Source: Erpobdella octoculata (taxonomy: Eukaryota > Annelida > Clitellata > Hirudinida > Erpobdellidae). Taken from it: 64,000 nucleotides of DNA. The translations under genes and the position numbers were made by a program. The stretch is taken from NCBI GenBank assembly GCA_963978895.1, contig OZ022246.1, positions 14,239,409 through 14,303,408 of the forward strand, written 5' to 3'. The notes under the pieces were generated by a model, which ran no database searches, was not told where the DNA came from, and saw only the letters and a program-made list of their open reading frames with translations. Positions within the stretch are counted from its first letter, which is position 1, and the number at the start of each line of letters is the position of its first letter. Shown here one piece after another: positions 23,578-36,366 of the stretch.

Positions 23578-24283
23578 CACTGATCTCTATAATATAACTG
23601 GATTGCGCTTAGCCCATTATTTCAATAGAAATGTTGTCGCCAGTTTGCCGCCATGTTACCAATCCAGCCGTCGTGTTTACGTCGGTCGTCGCATGATATA
23701 CGAACAATTAGGGCGTTTTAATTAAATTAAACTATTTTACTGGAAAATAAAATTTGTTATTCGGTATTTTTAACATTTTTTTACTACGGTCATTATGATA
23801 GTTATTCGGTAACACATGCAAAAGATTTGGTAGTCACACAGATGAAACGCGCTGCAGTTCACCGCAAGAATATCGCTCCGCTATGGTTTAGCTAACTAGT
23901 TTAGCAAGTACAGAATAGTTTGTACAAAAACTATTTTTAAACCTTTCAATAATGAGGTTGAGGACACAATTATTTAGGCTAGGCTGACATAGTTAATAGT
24001 TTAGTTATTTGCTCAGCCAAACGACAGTGTTGCTAAATATAGCTCAGGCGGCAAATAAACCTTGCTAAAAAAAACTTAATTAAGTACTTACAAATGAAAT
24101 GACTGTTTTGCTCCCTTATATTTTCTATTAAAGCAATTACAAGCAGCGCAATTCGGCATTTTTAAACTTCTAAAAAGATTCCGTCAATAGCATCAGATAG
24201 TTGGCCTTCCAAAATGGCGACCAGCGGCGAGGCGACACCCAGACAGGTCTAAGCGCAATCCAGTTATATTATAGAGATCAGTG
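23578..24283. mobile_element. 706-bp non-autonomous DNA transposon with 8-bp TSD
   Basis: The terminal inverted repeats are about 34 bases, beginning CACTGATCTCTATAATATAA and ending with its complement. Perfect 8-bp duplications GTCTACAC are at 23570-23577 and 24284-24291. An 8-bp duplication fits hAT, P or Merlin; the CACTG terminus leans to hAT or P. No transposase is encoded. Confidence 0.9.
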
Positions 24284-24855
24284 GTCTACACTATATTCCG
24301 TTGGCGACCGTTGCGTTTAGTCATGTACGTGTAGTAGCGGACAGGCTTTAAAATCGGCCCTAAAACACTTTGGTGTTCAAATAAACTGCAAAATTAGACA
24401 AGAAATTTAAAAATAAAAACGCTTTGCGTATGGTATAAAAGCCTTTCAATCTTCCTTCTAATTATATAGGGCATGCAACGTGTGCTAAAAATCATCCGCC
24501 CGCAGGATCCCTCCAACCCCTCTATAAATATAGCCCCTTAATTTTTCCCACATACGCCACCATTGATATCAATGTACGCCACTGTACCTACAGTACCTAT
24601 TATATATACTATATATATAGCTTTTTACTGCTGGTATTTTTATTTTTTCAATAAAAAATAAAATAAAACTCTCTGCTTTAGCTTTAAATTCATTCGTATT
24701 CAATATGTGTCAGAATCAAAAAGTTCTATGGGAAAATGTTGTTTTATCTATGGATTTGCTAGTGTTGTGGACGAATTAGTTTCAGGCTTAAATTTTCATC
24801 TAAAGTAGCAGAAATTGTATTTTTAGGTACATTGCTATGCTTTATTAAAATTGAA

Positions 24856-27800
24856 ATGGCGACGACAATTGTGAATAACTTTGAAGTCCCTAATTGGTTT
24901 GTGCTTGTGTCTTGCATTTTTGTAATACGAGATCTCCTACTAGTCGACCTAGTCCTAGTCCTAAGACGACCTAAGATTTTTATTAATCTTTTTATAGTTA
25001 TTATTAATGAAATGTGGGAATATCATAACATTGGCAAAACCGTATAAACTCATAAATCGTGGTCCTCCGTAATAGATGGTAAACAAAGGGTAATGTCTCG
25101 AAAACCCCGAGGTCCGTTAATCCCCGAAATCAAACGCTGGGCTGCGCTCCATTTTCTGCTCATTCTACTGATAAACAATGGACTGACTGACAATGTTGCC
25201 TAAGATCTTGGTCAATAAAAGCATGTGTTTTATTTGATTTATGTGATTGCGTAACACTTGTGTAACCAATGTAACACTTGCCTTTCTATTCTACTGGCTA
25301 GTGTACCATATTTAAGTAACGACACAACCTCAGCAATCGCATGTATAAAATCCCTTCGGAGTAAATAAGCATGAAGTATCAGCCAATTTTACATACCATT
25401 TAAGCCCCAAAAAACAGCTTCCATTACTTATTTATACCGGCAGAAGTTATCGACATGCTACGTCACATCGCGTACAAAAAACTACAATCGTTTTTAATAT
25501 ATTTACTTAATAGATCCACACCTTTGCTTACTTCTGCTATATTCTGGTCGGCACTTTCAGGGGTTATTCTACGAATGAAATGTTGGGGACCACATCAGAT
25601 TGAAGCAGGTCAATGAGGAACGAATTATACATAGCACTCGTTGAGCATAATTGACCACGAGCGATTCACGACACGCGGATGAGCTACGGAAACATTGTTT
25701 GCTAGCCTGCCCAAGCCAAAAATATTTGTTGATACCATTAAATTAAAGCCAGAGTAGAAGCTTGTATCGTTCAAATCAATATACCCCTATTTAACGGACT
25801 TCGGGATTTATGAACCTCGGGATTAACGATATACAATCAAACAAACTACTGCAAACTCCACCTACAAATTTAAACTCCACCCACTTGCTATTGTTAGCCT
25901 AGCTGAAATTATAAACAGTAGTGCAGTCCATGGAATTCTAGATATACAGACTGGAAGGTTAGCATGGTTCGAACCCATTCATATTGAGGCCATTCAAAAC
26001 ATCGTTGATATGGTAGTAAAGGACATATGTTCAGTTAATATAAGGTTTTGCGAACAATTTTTAAATTTAAAAATTGTTTATTTTTTAAAAACACAGGAAA
26101 TACTACATCAAAAAAATCAAATTAAAATATTATATAACAAAGTAGTTCATTTTCTTAGGTTGAAGTCCTACTTAGCCTAACTTAGCCTTGCTGCTAAGTT
26201 TATCTATTTTTTTGTTTTGGATGTGTGGTCACTGACTTTGTTGGGATTGTTGGTAATTTCTTTCACCTTTCACGATATTCTTGACAACACAATTAAAAAA
26301 CCTGCATTCTAGCAATTTCTCAGGTTATGGCCTTTAATGAAATAATTTTCAGTCACCAGCAACTCTTAAGCTGACTCTCTTCAGGTTATTGGTCATTTGT
26401 TCTTAAAGTGAGTGATCAGTAATTGAGTCGATAATCATGGTCTTCAAATTTCCATTTTGTAAATGATGACAAAAAATTCCTGTTAACAGATGGCTTGTCA
26501 ACACTAATTGCAACCATATTAAATGAAATAGTTTAGATAAACTTTATCTGATAAAGGTTGAAACTTTTTTGAAGCCATCATGATGATTAGCAGCAGGTCA
26601 GTTTGGAAATCGGATAGATTGCCACAATATCTTTATAATTCCCTGCCAGAGATCTTATCATAAAACAAAGTAGTTTCGAGGCAATAATCTGCCGTTCATC
26701 TCTGGAATTTTCTAGCACAATATTCCATTTTCTTGGCAATGTAAATTTAATCTATTATGAGACAGACATTTTGTTGAAACTCATTTAATTGGAAAATCTT
26801 CATTTTCAAATAACCCACATTGTATATATTATATTATATGAGTAGAAATACAAAGAATTTCGTTGACAGGTGTACAAATTTTAATTATTAAAATCAAGTA
26901 TGTAAATTAAAGTCAATTTCAATGGTTTTTCAATTTTTTTAGGGCTGGCAAACCTCCAGTTGGTCTTCATTTAGACGTTTTAAAAGCGGGCAAAATGTTT
27001 CAGGTAAGTACTGGACCTTGAACAAATTAAATAAAAATTATAATGATATATTTGTATTTCTGTAATCTCCAAGCATATCATCCTGAGTGATTTTCTGTTC
27101 ATCTCAGTAAAGTGGTTAGGTAAAGGCTTGTAATGTAACAACTGTTTGTATTTTCTAAATATTCAGCCTTAAAAGTGATGTTATTTTCTGTAGAATTTGA
27201 CTCAGGGTGATATACTTAGAGATTATCTTTATTTATTTCATTCATAGATTATGCCTGTCCGTAGAAAAATATCTCTTCGATTTTGAAGAATATTTGTTAA
27301 TATTTTTGGCTTATACTCATTTAAATTGTTTTTTATCGTTTAGTAGTATTTTGCTATTCTAAATTTCCAACTTAATGAGTTTTTAAGTTTTCGCTCGCTT
27401 AAACTATAACTTAAAATTTTTTTACTGATTACAGAAATTGATGATTGACGAAAAGAAATGTTACTTCTTCGGTCGAAACAAGCAGCTGTGTGATTTCTGT
27501 ATAGATCACGAGTCGAGCTCGAGAGTTCATGCCACCCTTGTTTGGCACAAATTTCTTGAGCGACCATTCATTATAGACCTTGGTAGCAGTAAGTAGCCTG
27601 TTCTGTTGTAAAATATTTATATAGCAGTTAAATTTTATGTTAATGAGAATAGTGGTTGTCTTGAAGAATATTTGTTTTAATTTTTGTTTTTATTTTGTTG
27701 GAATATTTTGATTAAATGAAGCCATAAATCACAAACTGCTGGTTTATAAGCCAGGTATCTGCCTTGAATTTTTATTACAATAATAGTATTTGGTTGCAGG

Positions 27801-30800
27801 TATTTGATAAAAAAAAAAATTTGTAATGTAGTATAAGCTTTTGAGTTTGAGTTTATTTATTCAGTTATCAATACATACATTCAAAATCACAAAAAAGACA
27901 GAACAAAAAAAAATATATGATTTCAAATTTTTAATGTTTCTTTTCACTTCATTTTAGCCTATTCATCATCATCATCATTTATTTTTGAAACGTCCCTATT
28001 CCACGCTATGCTAGGGTTGGACGTTTTTCCATATCAGGCCCCTCCACAAGTCACGATCCAGGGCAGACTGCCGCTTCAGGCCGAGCTCATCCATGTCTTT
28101 CTTCACACATTCCCACCAAGTCTTCCTACTTCTACCTTTACTTTTCACTCCTACAACATCCACATCTCTAATTGCCGAAACCCAATCATCTGCACTTTTG
28201 CGCTCCAAATGTCCAAACCACCTTAGTCTTCCACGTCTCACCACATCAGCCACACAAGGAACATTCAGAAGGCTATACAAATCCACACTACGTGCACGAT
28301 CATTCAACGAAACACCACACATCCATCTAACCATCATACGCTCTGCCCTTTCTAAACTTCTTAGATTCTCCACCTTCATAGACCATGTTTCAGTGCCATA
28401 AACAAGGACACTTTGAACACATGCCCTATACACCTTTCCTTTCACATGAAAGGATGCACCACGGGTGGTCAAGATAGGAGATAACTCTTTGAATTTAGCC
28501 CAGGCAGAACGCACTCTAGCTCTCACCGCCTCATCTACACCTCCTCCTGAACCTAATGTGTCACCTAGGTAACAGAACTTGGTCACACACTCCACCTTTA
28601 CACCTGGCTCAACCTCAACCTCGCCCAACAACTCTTCCTGAACAGAACCACCAGCCACACAACTCTTACAACGGAAGCCAACAAGATCTTTCAAACTACC
28701 CAAGATGCCACTGCACCTTTTATGGACCCAACTCTTACAATCCACACAACAAATAGAATTGGAGCCAACACCTTTTCTGCATACACTGCATGGCCATTTA
28801 CCCGACTTCTTCACCTGTCCCATTCCGGCCCGACACTTCATGATTTTTGTCTTACTCGCATTCACTCTAAGGCCTTTCGCTTCCATGCCAATTTTCCATA
28901 TCCTTAACTTTTCCAGGAGAGAATCTTCTGTCTCAGCTAATAAAACAAGATCATCAGCATAGAGCAGTTCCATTGGCAAGCCTACCCTGAGCTCCCGTGA
29001 TAAGGCCTCTAAAACAATGATAAACAACAATGGGCTGAGAACTGAACCCTGATGCACTCCAACCTTAACGCTGAAAGCATCACTCTCCTTCCCATTCACT
29101 CTCACCACTGTCGCTGCATCATCATACATAGTTCTTATCACGGAAACTAACCATTCATCCACACCTAGACATCTCAGAGCCCACCACACTATCTCACGAG
29201 GTACTCTATCAAATGCCTTTTCAAGATCAACAAAGGCCATCCACAGATCTTTGTTCTTGGCAAGATACTTTTCCTGCAGCTGACGAACTATGAAAATAGC
29301 ATCGGTAGTACCTTTCCCCATCATGAAACCAAACTGCATACCATCAATTTTCACAATCTTCCTTACTCTTTTTTCAATCACCCTCTCTAAAACTTTCATT
29401 GCATGTTCTAATAGTTTAATGCCCCTGTATGAGCCACACGCTAATGCATCACCTTTTCCCTTGTAGACATTCACCATCCAGCTCTTATTCCAGTCTACAG
29501 GGGTTTTACCATCCTTCACTACTGCATTGCACACTTCAGTCATCCACACTATACCAACAGCTCCAGCAGCTTTCAACATGTCTGCCACCACTCCTGAAGG
29601 TCCTGCTGCCTTGTTACGTTTCATCTTATGGATTGCATTACTAACTTCCAGAGTAGTTAACTTTTCACTAGGTCCACAAACAGGACTTACATGAGTTAGT
29701 CCATTTGCATCCCAAGTGAACTCCTCATTAGAAATTCTATCATAATGCGCTCTCCATACCTCCAACAACCTACTATCCTCAGCCACAACCTTACCTTCAT
29801 GGTCTTTCACGCAGTTGGCCCCCACTACATCCCGGTTTTTACGCATTAGCTGCTTGGCTACCCTAAACACATTTCCTTTCCTGTCCTCCCTATCCAAATC
29901 TTCGCAAAAAGTCTTTCGTACAGCGTTCTTAGCATTAAAGATAGCTTTCTTAGCCATGCGTTTGGCCTGGTTGTAGCTCTCCTTGGTTGCTAGATTTTTC
30001 CCATGTTGCTGGCACTTCAACAAGTTAAATAGCCGACGTTTCTCTTTTACAAGGGCAGCAACCTCTTCATTCCACCACCATGTTTCCTTATGCCTACTAA
30101 TACCTTTTGTAACCCCACACACAGCTACTGCTTCCTGAAGCAAACACTGCTTCAAATCATTCCAGATTTTCTCGACATCACCAAGACCATTCATCACCAC
30201 AGCAGCTTTAGCTTGCACTCTTTCTTTGAAGATGCATTTCGTCTCTGTCTCTTTCAGCTTCCAAACCTTACATCTTTCTACAAATTTCACATTACATTTT
30301 TCACCTTCTCATTCAGCTCCATAACACAAATAAGCAATTTGTGCTGTGGGATACATGCTTCACTTCGGATAATCTTAACGTCCCTAATAAATTTTCTCTC
30401 AGACTTTCTGACTAAAATGTAATCAACAACAGTCCGACACCCACCAGACTCATATGTTATCAACTTATTATCCTCCTTTTTAAACCAAGTGTTGGCGACA
30501 GCAAGGTTCAATGAATCAGCAAATTCTAATATCATCTCACCTTCCAGATTTCGCTTACCAAACCCACAACCACCATGAACACCTTCAAATCCATCAATAC
30601 CAGTTCCCACATGTCCGTTAAAATCACCACAGATCAACAAATTCTCATCAACATTTATATCAGACACAACCTTAACCATCATAGCAAGAAATTCCTCTTT
30701 CTCCTCCATCGGCCGACCTACTTGCGGAGCATATATAGACAACAAGTTCAGCACCGACTTACCCACAATTACACGAAGCAATAACAATCTCTCACTCACA

Positions 30801-33466
30801 CGCTTGACCTCCAACACTTTCTCAACCCATCTATCTGCTACCAGCATTCCTACACCATGAATTCCTTTCTCAGAACCCATCCAGAAAAACTTATACTCAC
30901 CAAGTTTTCTGGCACCTTCACCTTTCCAGCCAGTCTCCTGAAGACAACAAAAATCTAAACATCGTCTTGCTGCCATATCAGCAACCTCACCATCTCTTCC
31001 CCTCATCGTTCCAACATTCACAGAGCCAATTCTCAAACAAACACTTGAACCCTCTAAATTCTTCTTCAGGCCCATAGCAAACTTTTCACTTCCGTCTAGG
31101 CCCAGAAAAGGAAGCGCGGACCTTGTTTGACCGGGCGACGTCCGAGCCGGCATGGAATTCTTTGTTTCGTAACCCATATGGAATTTGGAGCAAAGTTTTA
31201 CCCGGATGCCCTTCCTGCGAACCTCCCTTTAGTCGCCTTTTACGACACGCATAGGAGGATACACGGTGGTTCTATTCTATCGGCCCGAACCACTAAGCCT
31301 ATTGTTCTTATTATCTAATTTGGTTGCTGTTAAAATCAGGCACCACTTGGTGACTTTTAGAGGAAATGCTATGAATACTTTCCAAGTATAAGTTTTGACC
31401 TGAGCCTGGAATTTCTTGTTTTTTTCACAGCTCATGGCACATTTATTGGAAATTTGAGGCTCGAGCCAAAGAAACCGCAGCAGGTTCCGCTGGATAGCAT
31501 AATCAGATTTGGTGCCTCCACCAGAACTTATGTCATCCGAGAAAGACCACAGGCCAAGAATCTCACAGCCTCAGAGTATTCAGACGACTTGGAAAGTAGT
31601 ACCTTGCCAGAAAATGAAGTTGAATTGGATGTAAGTCAGGTTCTTGTTGATGATTTGTTGTTGGAGGTCAAGTTGTTGTTGTTGCTAACAATTTGTTGTT
31701 GGAGGTCATTATGGTGTTTTTAGTTGCATATGTTCAAATATTTTTATTCTATTTGTTTTTGAATCGAGGACAATTTTGTTTATAAATATAATTTTATTTA
31801 AAAACCAGTTGTTTTTTATTATTTAATTTTGATAATGTATTCTTAAGAATGTAATTTATTTGTTCTGTTATGAACCAGCACCATTAAAATTTTTTTATTT
31901 TTCCTGTGCTGAAGAACCTGACAGAGTTCAACACTGCCCACAACCGTCGCATTGCCAACGTCGGTGACATCCTCGACAACCCGAACGTCACACGAAGGAA
32001 ACGACGTTTGTCGTCTCATGTAAATTTCAATGACGAGGAGGAAGTTATAAATCCAGGTATTTTTTTGCATTGTTTTATATTATTAATTTAGGTCTTTTTG
32101 CATTTATTCATATTATTATTAGTATTTTTGCATTGTTTCATAGTATTAATCCAGGTATTTTCGCATTTATTCATATTATTAATCCAGGTATTTTCACACT
32201 ATATTATGTCTTCAGACAACAAGATTTTTTAAAATATGCTGACTCTAGAAACATTTTTACATTGTTTCTCTCTCAATGTGGTATAGCTTTTTTCAACTTT
32301 CAAAGTTGTTATTGGTTTTAAGAAGTTTTCTTATATATTTCAATTTTCTTGTATTCAATTTCTTATTTTGTGATGTTTTAGCATTTATTATAAATATATA
32401 AAGTTAGAGCTTGTGAAGTCGAAACTATCTAAAAGCTTAAAGAGTTTAGTAAAGTTTAATTAAAAAAAAATTTAAGAAGAAAAAAATTAATAAAAAATAA
32501 ATTAAAGAAACATAAGGATAATAATGGCTAAAATGTTCATCGTCGTTCTAACATTAAACATCTTTTGTTTACTATTTGACGGGCTAATGTATTTACAATA
32601 CAATATAATTTCTTTTCTACGCTAAGATTTCAAATCCGAATAAAGCCAGCAAAGGCAAAATAACCTAAAATCCAATAGCGGAAGTGAATGGCATTCTAGC
32701 GATGCATTCAAAGCATATAAAAACGACACAAATCGGTTAGATTATCCGTTGTTTTTGCAATTGACACAAGCATGACAAAGAGATTATTTTGTAGAATGGC
32801 AAAACTATTGTAACAAAAACAAGGTGGTTTTTGTTATGCATCAAGCAGCTAGCCTTGCTTGCATTGCTTGTTTTAATACTAAATTTTTATTTCAATTATA
32901 ATTTCCAGAGGACGTAGACCCTTCTATCGGCAGGTTCAGAAATCTTGTTCAGACCACTATCATTCCCAAGAAGGCTAGCTGCTTTTTTTGTTTTTCTATG
33001 TACTTTATTTTATACTTAAAATATCATTTAGTTAATGTAAAACTCAATCATCTCTGATTAACATTCATCTGCAAGCTTACAATTCAATTTTGTGTGTGTG
33101 CATAATAAACAGGCAAGATTAGATGCAGTAGGTCTTTCGGGCATGGTCCAGTCGAGTTCGTCATCTTCGAGTGCAAGTCACAGACGTCTATCGAGCGGAT
33201 CGCACGAGGGTGACTCCACCTCAACCGAGCCATCGTTTTCCGCAAATCGGATCATGTCCATCGCCGAAAGAGTCGGTCTTAGGGTGCCTAATCTGGCCCC
33301 TGAAATTTCCGACGTTGAGCCGACCGTTCCGATGGGTTTCGCTGCGAATTTCTTTAATGCCGTTGCGGTCGAAGATCCTCTGTCCAGTGAACCGAAGAAG
33401 AAGAAGTATGCCAAAGAAGCATGGCCAGGCAAGAAGCCCACACACGGTCACTCTTTTATAGTTTGA
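24856..33466 (+). CDS. PPP1R8: nuclear inhibitor of protein phosphatase 1 (NIPP1)
   Basis: Seven exons join in phase: 24856-24896, 26943-27003, 27435-27588, 31431-31630, 31915-32056, 32909-32973 and 33113-33466. They give 338 residues (vertebrate NIPP1 is about 351). NIPP1 is a nuclear PP1-binding subunit whose FHA domain recruits phosphorylated splicing and mitotic partners. The FHA domain spans about 14-130: GR at 47-48, SSSRVH at 61-66, STHGTFIGN and RFGASTRTY. TEFNTAHNRR, VINPEDVDPSIGRFRN and the C-terminal KKKKYAKEAWPGKKPT are family signatures. The RVxF PP1-docking site aligns with HVNF (187-190), with His for Arg/Lys. Exon 1 (MATTIVNNFEVPNW) was placed by phase and by its match to the family N-terminus. 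The intron after exon 6 appears to be GC-AG. An antisense LINE fills the third intron. Confidence 0.95.
27962..31320 (-). mobile_element. RTE-like non-LTR retrotransposon, nearly full length, in PPP1R8 intron
   Basis: Minus-strand order: a 5' region (31180-31320), AP endonuclease (30287-31177), reverse transcriptase (28011-30290) and a 3' end in (ATG)n. The endonuclease has CLQETGW, ICGDFNGHVG and VDYILV. The reverse transcriptase has FVDLEKAFDRVP and LLYADDLVLLAE. A cysteine/histidine finger (CSVCRKGVG, CVDCKSWVHKRC) sits between the RT core and the C-terminal domain, where RTE-like ORFs of several phyla carry a similar PHD-like insert as I recall. The two frames meet at 30287-30290, where the endonuclease frame ends in TGA. 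One single-base shift therefore separates them, and this copy is probably inactive although otherwise well preserved. The 3' parts recur at 50895 and 56240. Confidence 0.92.
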
Positions 33467-33637
33467 TTAAATTGTTGGATTTAAAATGGGATTATGGCGT
33501 TGTACTGTCGTTTGAGAGCTGATTGGACTAAATTTTGTTTAATAGCAATCTTATTCGTGTTTTAACTTGCTTTTTGTGTAATTTATGTGACACGTAGAAG
33601 AAACTCTTTTGAATGAATTCTCATAAAATAGTTAATT

Positions 33638-33643
33638 AATAAA
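33638..33643 (+). terminator. poly(A) signal of PPP1R8
   Basis: AATAAA 172 bases after the PPP1R8 stop codon, in an AT-rich 3' region; no other gene is near. Confidence 0.65.
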
Positions 33644-34064
33644 TATTTTAATTGAAATGAGATGTTTATGCTTTCCTTGTTTTTGACTCAAAAACTTTTT
33701 GAGGTGCTAACTGTTTTTGTGGGTCTCAATATAAGCCATGCATTTTTTCATGCCACAATGTCTAAATGTCAAATGATTTATTTGAAATCTTAAGGTTTTG
33801 TTTTGTTAGAAGTTCTTTGATGGAGCCTATCCCTATACTTCATAACAAGTATTTTAAAAAACTAAGTTTTTTATTACAACCGAGAACTAATAAAATAGAT
33901 TTTTAAAAAATTTTAAGCTTTTCAATACTTTTGTGATCTGTCAGATTGCTTCTTTATCAAGCCAGTTTGTAATCATCTTGTTGCTGTAGCAACCAATATG
34001 GCTGAGTACTTAAACAATGGTTTAAATCGCACTTTTTGGTAGTAAATCTAATACGACCTTTAGC

Positions 34065-34200
34065 CTATTCGCAATGAGGGATGAAAAGCGACCGAGAACG
34101 CGAGGGGAAGGGGAAAGCGGAGAAGGAAACGGGAGCGAGAGAGACAAACATTAGAAAAACCTCTAAAAACCCCGGGCAACGCCAGGTGCCCCCGCTAGTA
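34065..34200 (-). repeat. GC-rich element terminus, copy A
   Basis: Runs from GAAAAGCGACCGAGAACG to CGGGCAACGCCAGGTGCCCC and a TA tract. It is the inverse of the 58213 copy (GGCACCCGGCGTTGCCCGGG). This terminus plus the following ATGAATG(TATG)n ... CACCATTCATCCGATCGTAA block resembles Helentron/Helitron-type ends in many invertebrates. That assignment is from memory. Confidence 0.6.
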
Positions 34201-34204
34201 TATA

Positions 34205-35575
34205 TATATCTATATATATAAAAATGAATGTTTGTTTGTATGTATGTATATATGTATGTTATTTATGCATTGCTACACCATTCATCCGATCGTAATGAAA
34301 TTTTCACACAACCTTGAGAGTCAAGGGGAATCAAATATAGAGAAAAAAATTTGAAATCCGTCACAAAATGAGCGGAGCGGGTGAGCGAGCGGGAACTATA
34401 TATATATATATATATATATCTATATATATAAAAGAACATGTCCTGACTGACTGACTGACTGACTGATAATCAACGCCGAGCTCAAACGCCTCATCCTAGG
34501 AACGTGAAATTTGGAACTTATATTACTTTTATAGCGTAAACATCCGCTAAGAAAGGATTTTTAAAAATTTTGCACCTGAGGGGAAAAAACTGGAAAACAA
34601 ACTTTTTTCTAAAACAATGTATATCTCGAAAACCAAAAATGAGGAAATTTTGAAATTTGGTATATAGATTCTTTTTGAAAAATAAAAAAAAACGTGTTTC
34701 ACCATTTTTTGAAAATTCGGTTTCCCGGACCTCAAATGTGGGTTGGAAAATTGGGTTATTTGGTTTTTAAAGTAGCTTCTACTCAAAAACTGTTAATACT
34801 ACAGGAGTAAAAATTAGTATTTAGTTTCTACTCCAAAAATAATGAAATACGTGTTTTAGCATTTTTTGAAAATTTGGTTTCCAGGACTTCAAATGTGGCG
34901 TGGAAAATAGGGTTATTTGGTTTTTAAAGTAACTGCTACTCAACAACTGTAATTGCCACAGATGTAAAAATTAATACTTAGTATCTACTCAAAAAAAAAA
35001 AGATATACGTGTTTCATCATTTTTTTGGGTTATTTGGTTTTTAAAGTAGCTGCTACTCAAAAACTGTTAATGCTACAGAAGTAAAAATTAGTATTTAGTT
35101 TCTGCTCCAAAAATAATGAAATACGTGTTTTAGCATTTTTTGAAAATTTGGTTTCCAGGACCTTAAATGTAAGGTGGAAAATAGAGTTATTTGATTTTAA
35201 AAATTACTGCTACTCAAAAACTGTAAGTGGTAAAACGGGCCGGACCAAATTAGACGGGCCGTGCCGGGCCAGGAGTTTTGGTTTTGAAACGGGCTGGGCC
35301 AAGTTGTCGACGGGCCGAGCCGACACCTATGGACGCACGGTTACAATTCTCTAATTTCATGCGAGCGAAGCCGCAACGGGCACTGCTAGTATATATATAT
35401 AAATGAATGTATGTATGTATGTATGTATGTATGTCCTTTATGCATTGCTACACCATTCATCCGATCGTAATGAAATTTTCACACAACCTTGAGTCAAGAG
35501 GAATCAAATATAGACAAAAAAATTTAAAATCCGTCACAAAATGAGCGGGTGAGTGAGCGGGAACTATATATATAT
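34205..35575. repeat. two copies of an ATGAATGTATG/CATCCGATCG repeat around a 158-bp tandem array
   Basis: Blocks at 34220-34400 and 35398-35570 share GCATTGCTACACCATTCATC, AATTTTCACACAACCTTGAG and ATGAGCGG...GAGCGGGAACTATATATA. Between them, a (GACT)n start (34443-34466) leads to about three units of a roughly 158-bp tandem repeat. Each unit contains GAAAATTTGGTTTCCAGGAC and TTTGGTTTTTAAAGTAGC (34685-35230). No coding capacity. Confidence 0.75.
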
Positions 35576-35577
35576 AT

Positions 35578-36245
35578 ACTAGCTGGGTTACCCGGCGTTG
35601 CTCGGGAGTTTTTTATGGTTTTTTTTATCGTTTTTCTCTAGCTCCCGTTTAATTTCCCGTTTTCTCTCCAGCTCCCGGTCGCTTTCCCGTTGCCGCTTGC
35701 TCTCCCGCTCCCGGTCGCTTTCCCGATTCCGGTCGTTTTCCCGCCCCATCTATCTCTTAATAATTTGTAATAACGTGCAAGCGGTCACATTATGCAAGAC
35801 TGGGAAGCAAGTCATGGACTTCCTAATATTAAGAAGTCCATTAGCAAGTAATGCCTGTTTCGCAATTGTAAACAGTGCTTCAAAAACTTATGCAATGATC
35901 ATGTATAGGCACTTTTGGCCCGGAAGGTTTTTTGGCCCCCTGAGCCGGGGGATCGGAGAAGGAGTCCAAACCTTCTTAACTTTTTCCCCTTCTTAACTTT
36001 CCAGGCCAAAAGTTCCTATGTACGACCATCGAAGGTAATTGCGTAATAAAATTCAAATTTTGTTTACGTAACAACGTTTGAAGGCTTCAAGCAACGTTTA
36101 GCAAATCTATTTTACGTTTTATGGGCTAAAATAAGTTATGAAAGAGTGGAAAAGAAAAAAATGAGCGGGAACGGAAACGGGAGAGCAAGCGGAAACGGGA
36201 GCAAGAGAGAAAATTGATAAAAAACCTCTGAAAACCGCCTCGCCT
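35578..36245. mobile_element. element with inverted GC-rich minisatellite ends
   Basis: The left end (35578-35750: ACTAGCTGGGTTACCCGGCG and repeated TCCCGCTCCCGGTCGCTT-like units) and right end (36130-36245) are inverted relative to each other. The middle has no long open frame of interest. The left terminal motif matches the 34065 and 58213 copies. Confidence 0.55.
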
Positions 36246-36366
36246 AAATGCAAGCGCTCTTACTAACTGAGCCACCGATAGAATATTCAAATTTAGAAAG
36301 CACAAGGTAAAACATAAAAGACAGTTTAATAAAAACATGACAACGTCGTAATCGGTTAACCTAAAG

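Noticed and set aside
25955..25990. GGTTCGAACCC resembling a tRNA B box
   Set aside because: No matching A box at the right distance and no acceptor or anticodon stems.
28011..31318. Plus-strand frames across the RTE-like element
   Set aside because: Antisense of endonuclease and reverse transcriptase; no independent motifs.
33171..33461. Several open frames on both strands over the last PPP1R8 exon
   Set aside because: Shadows of the conserved PPP1R8 frame, which alone continues the protein family.
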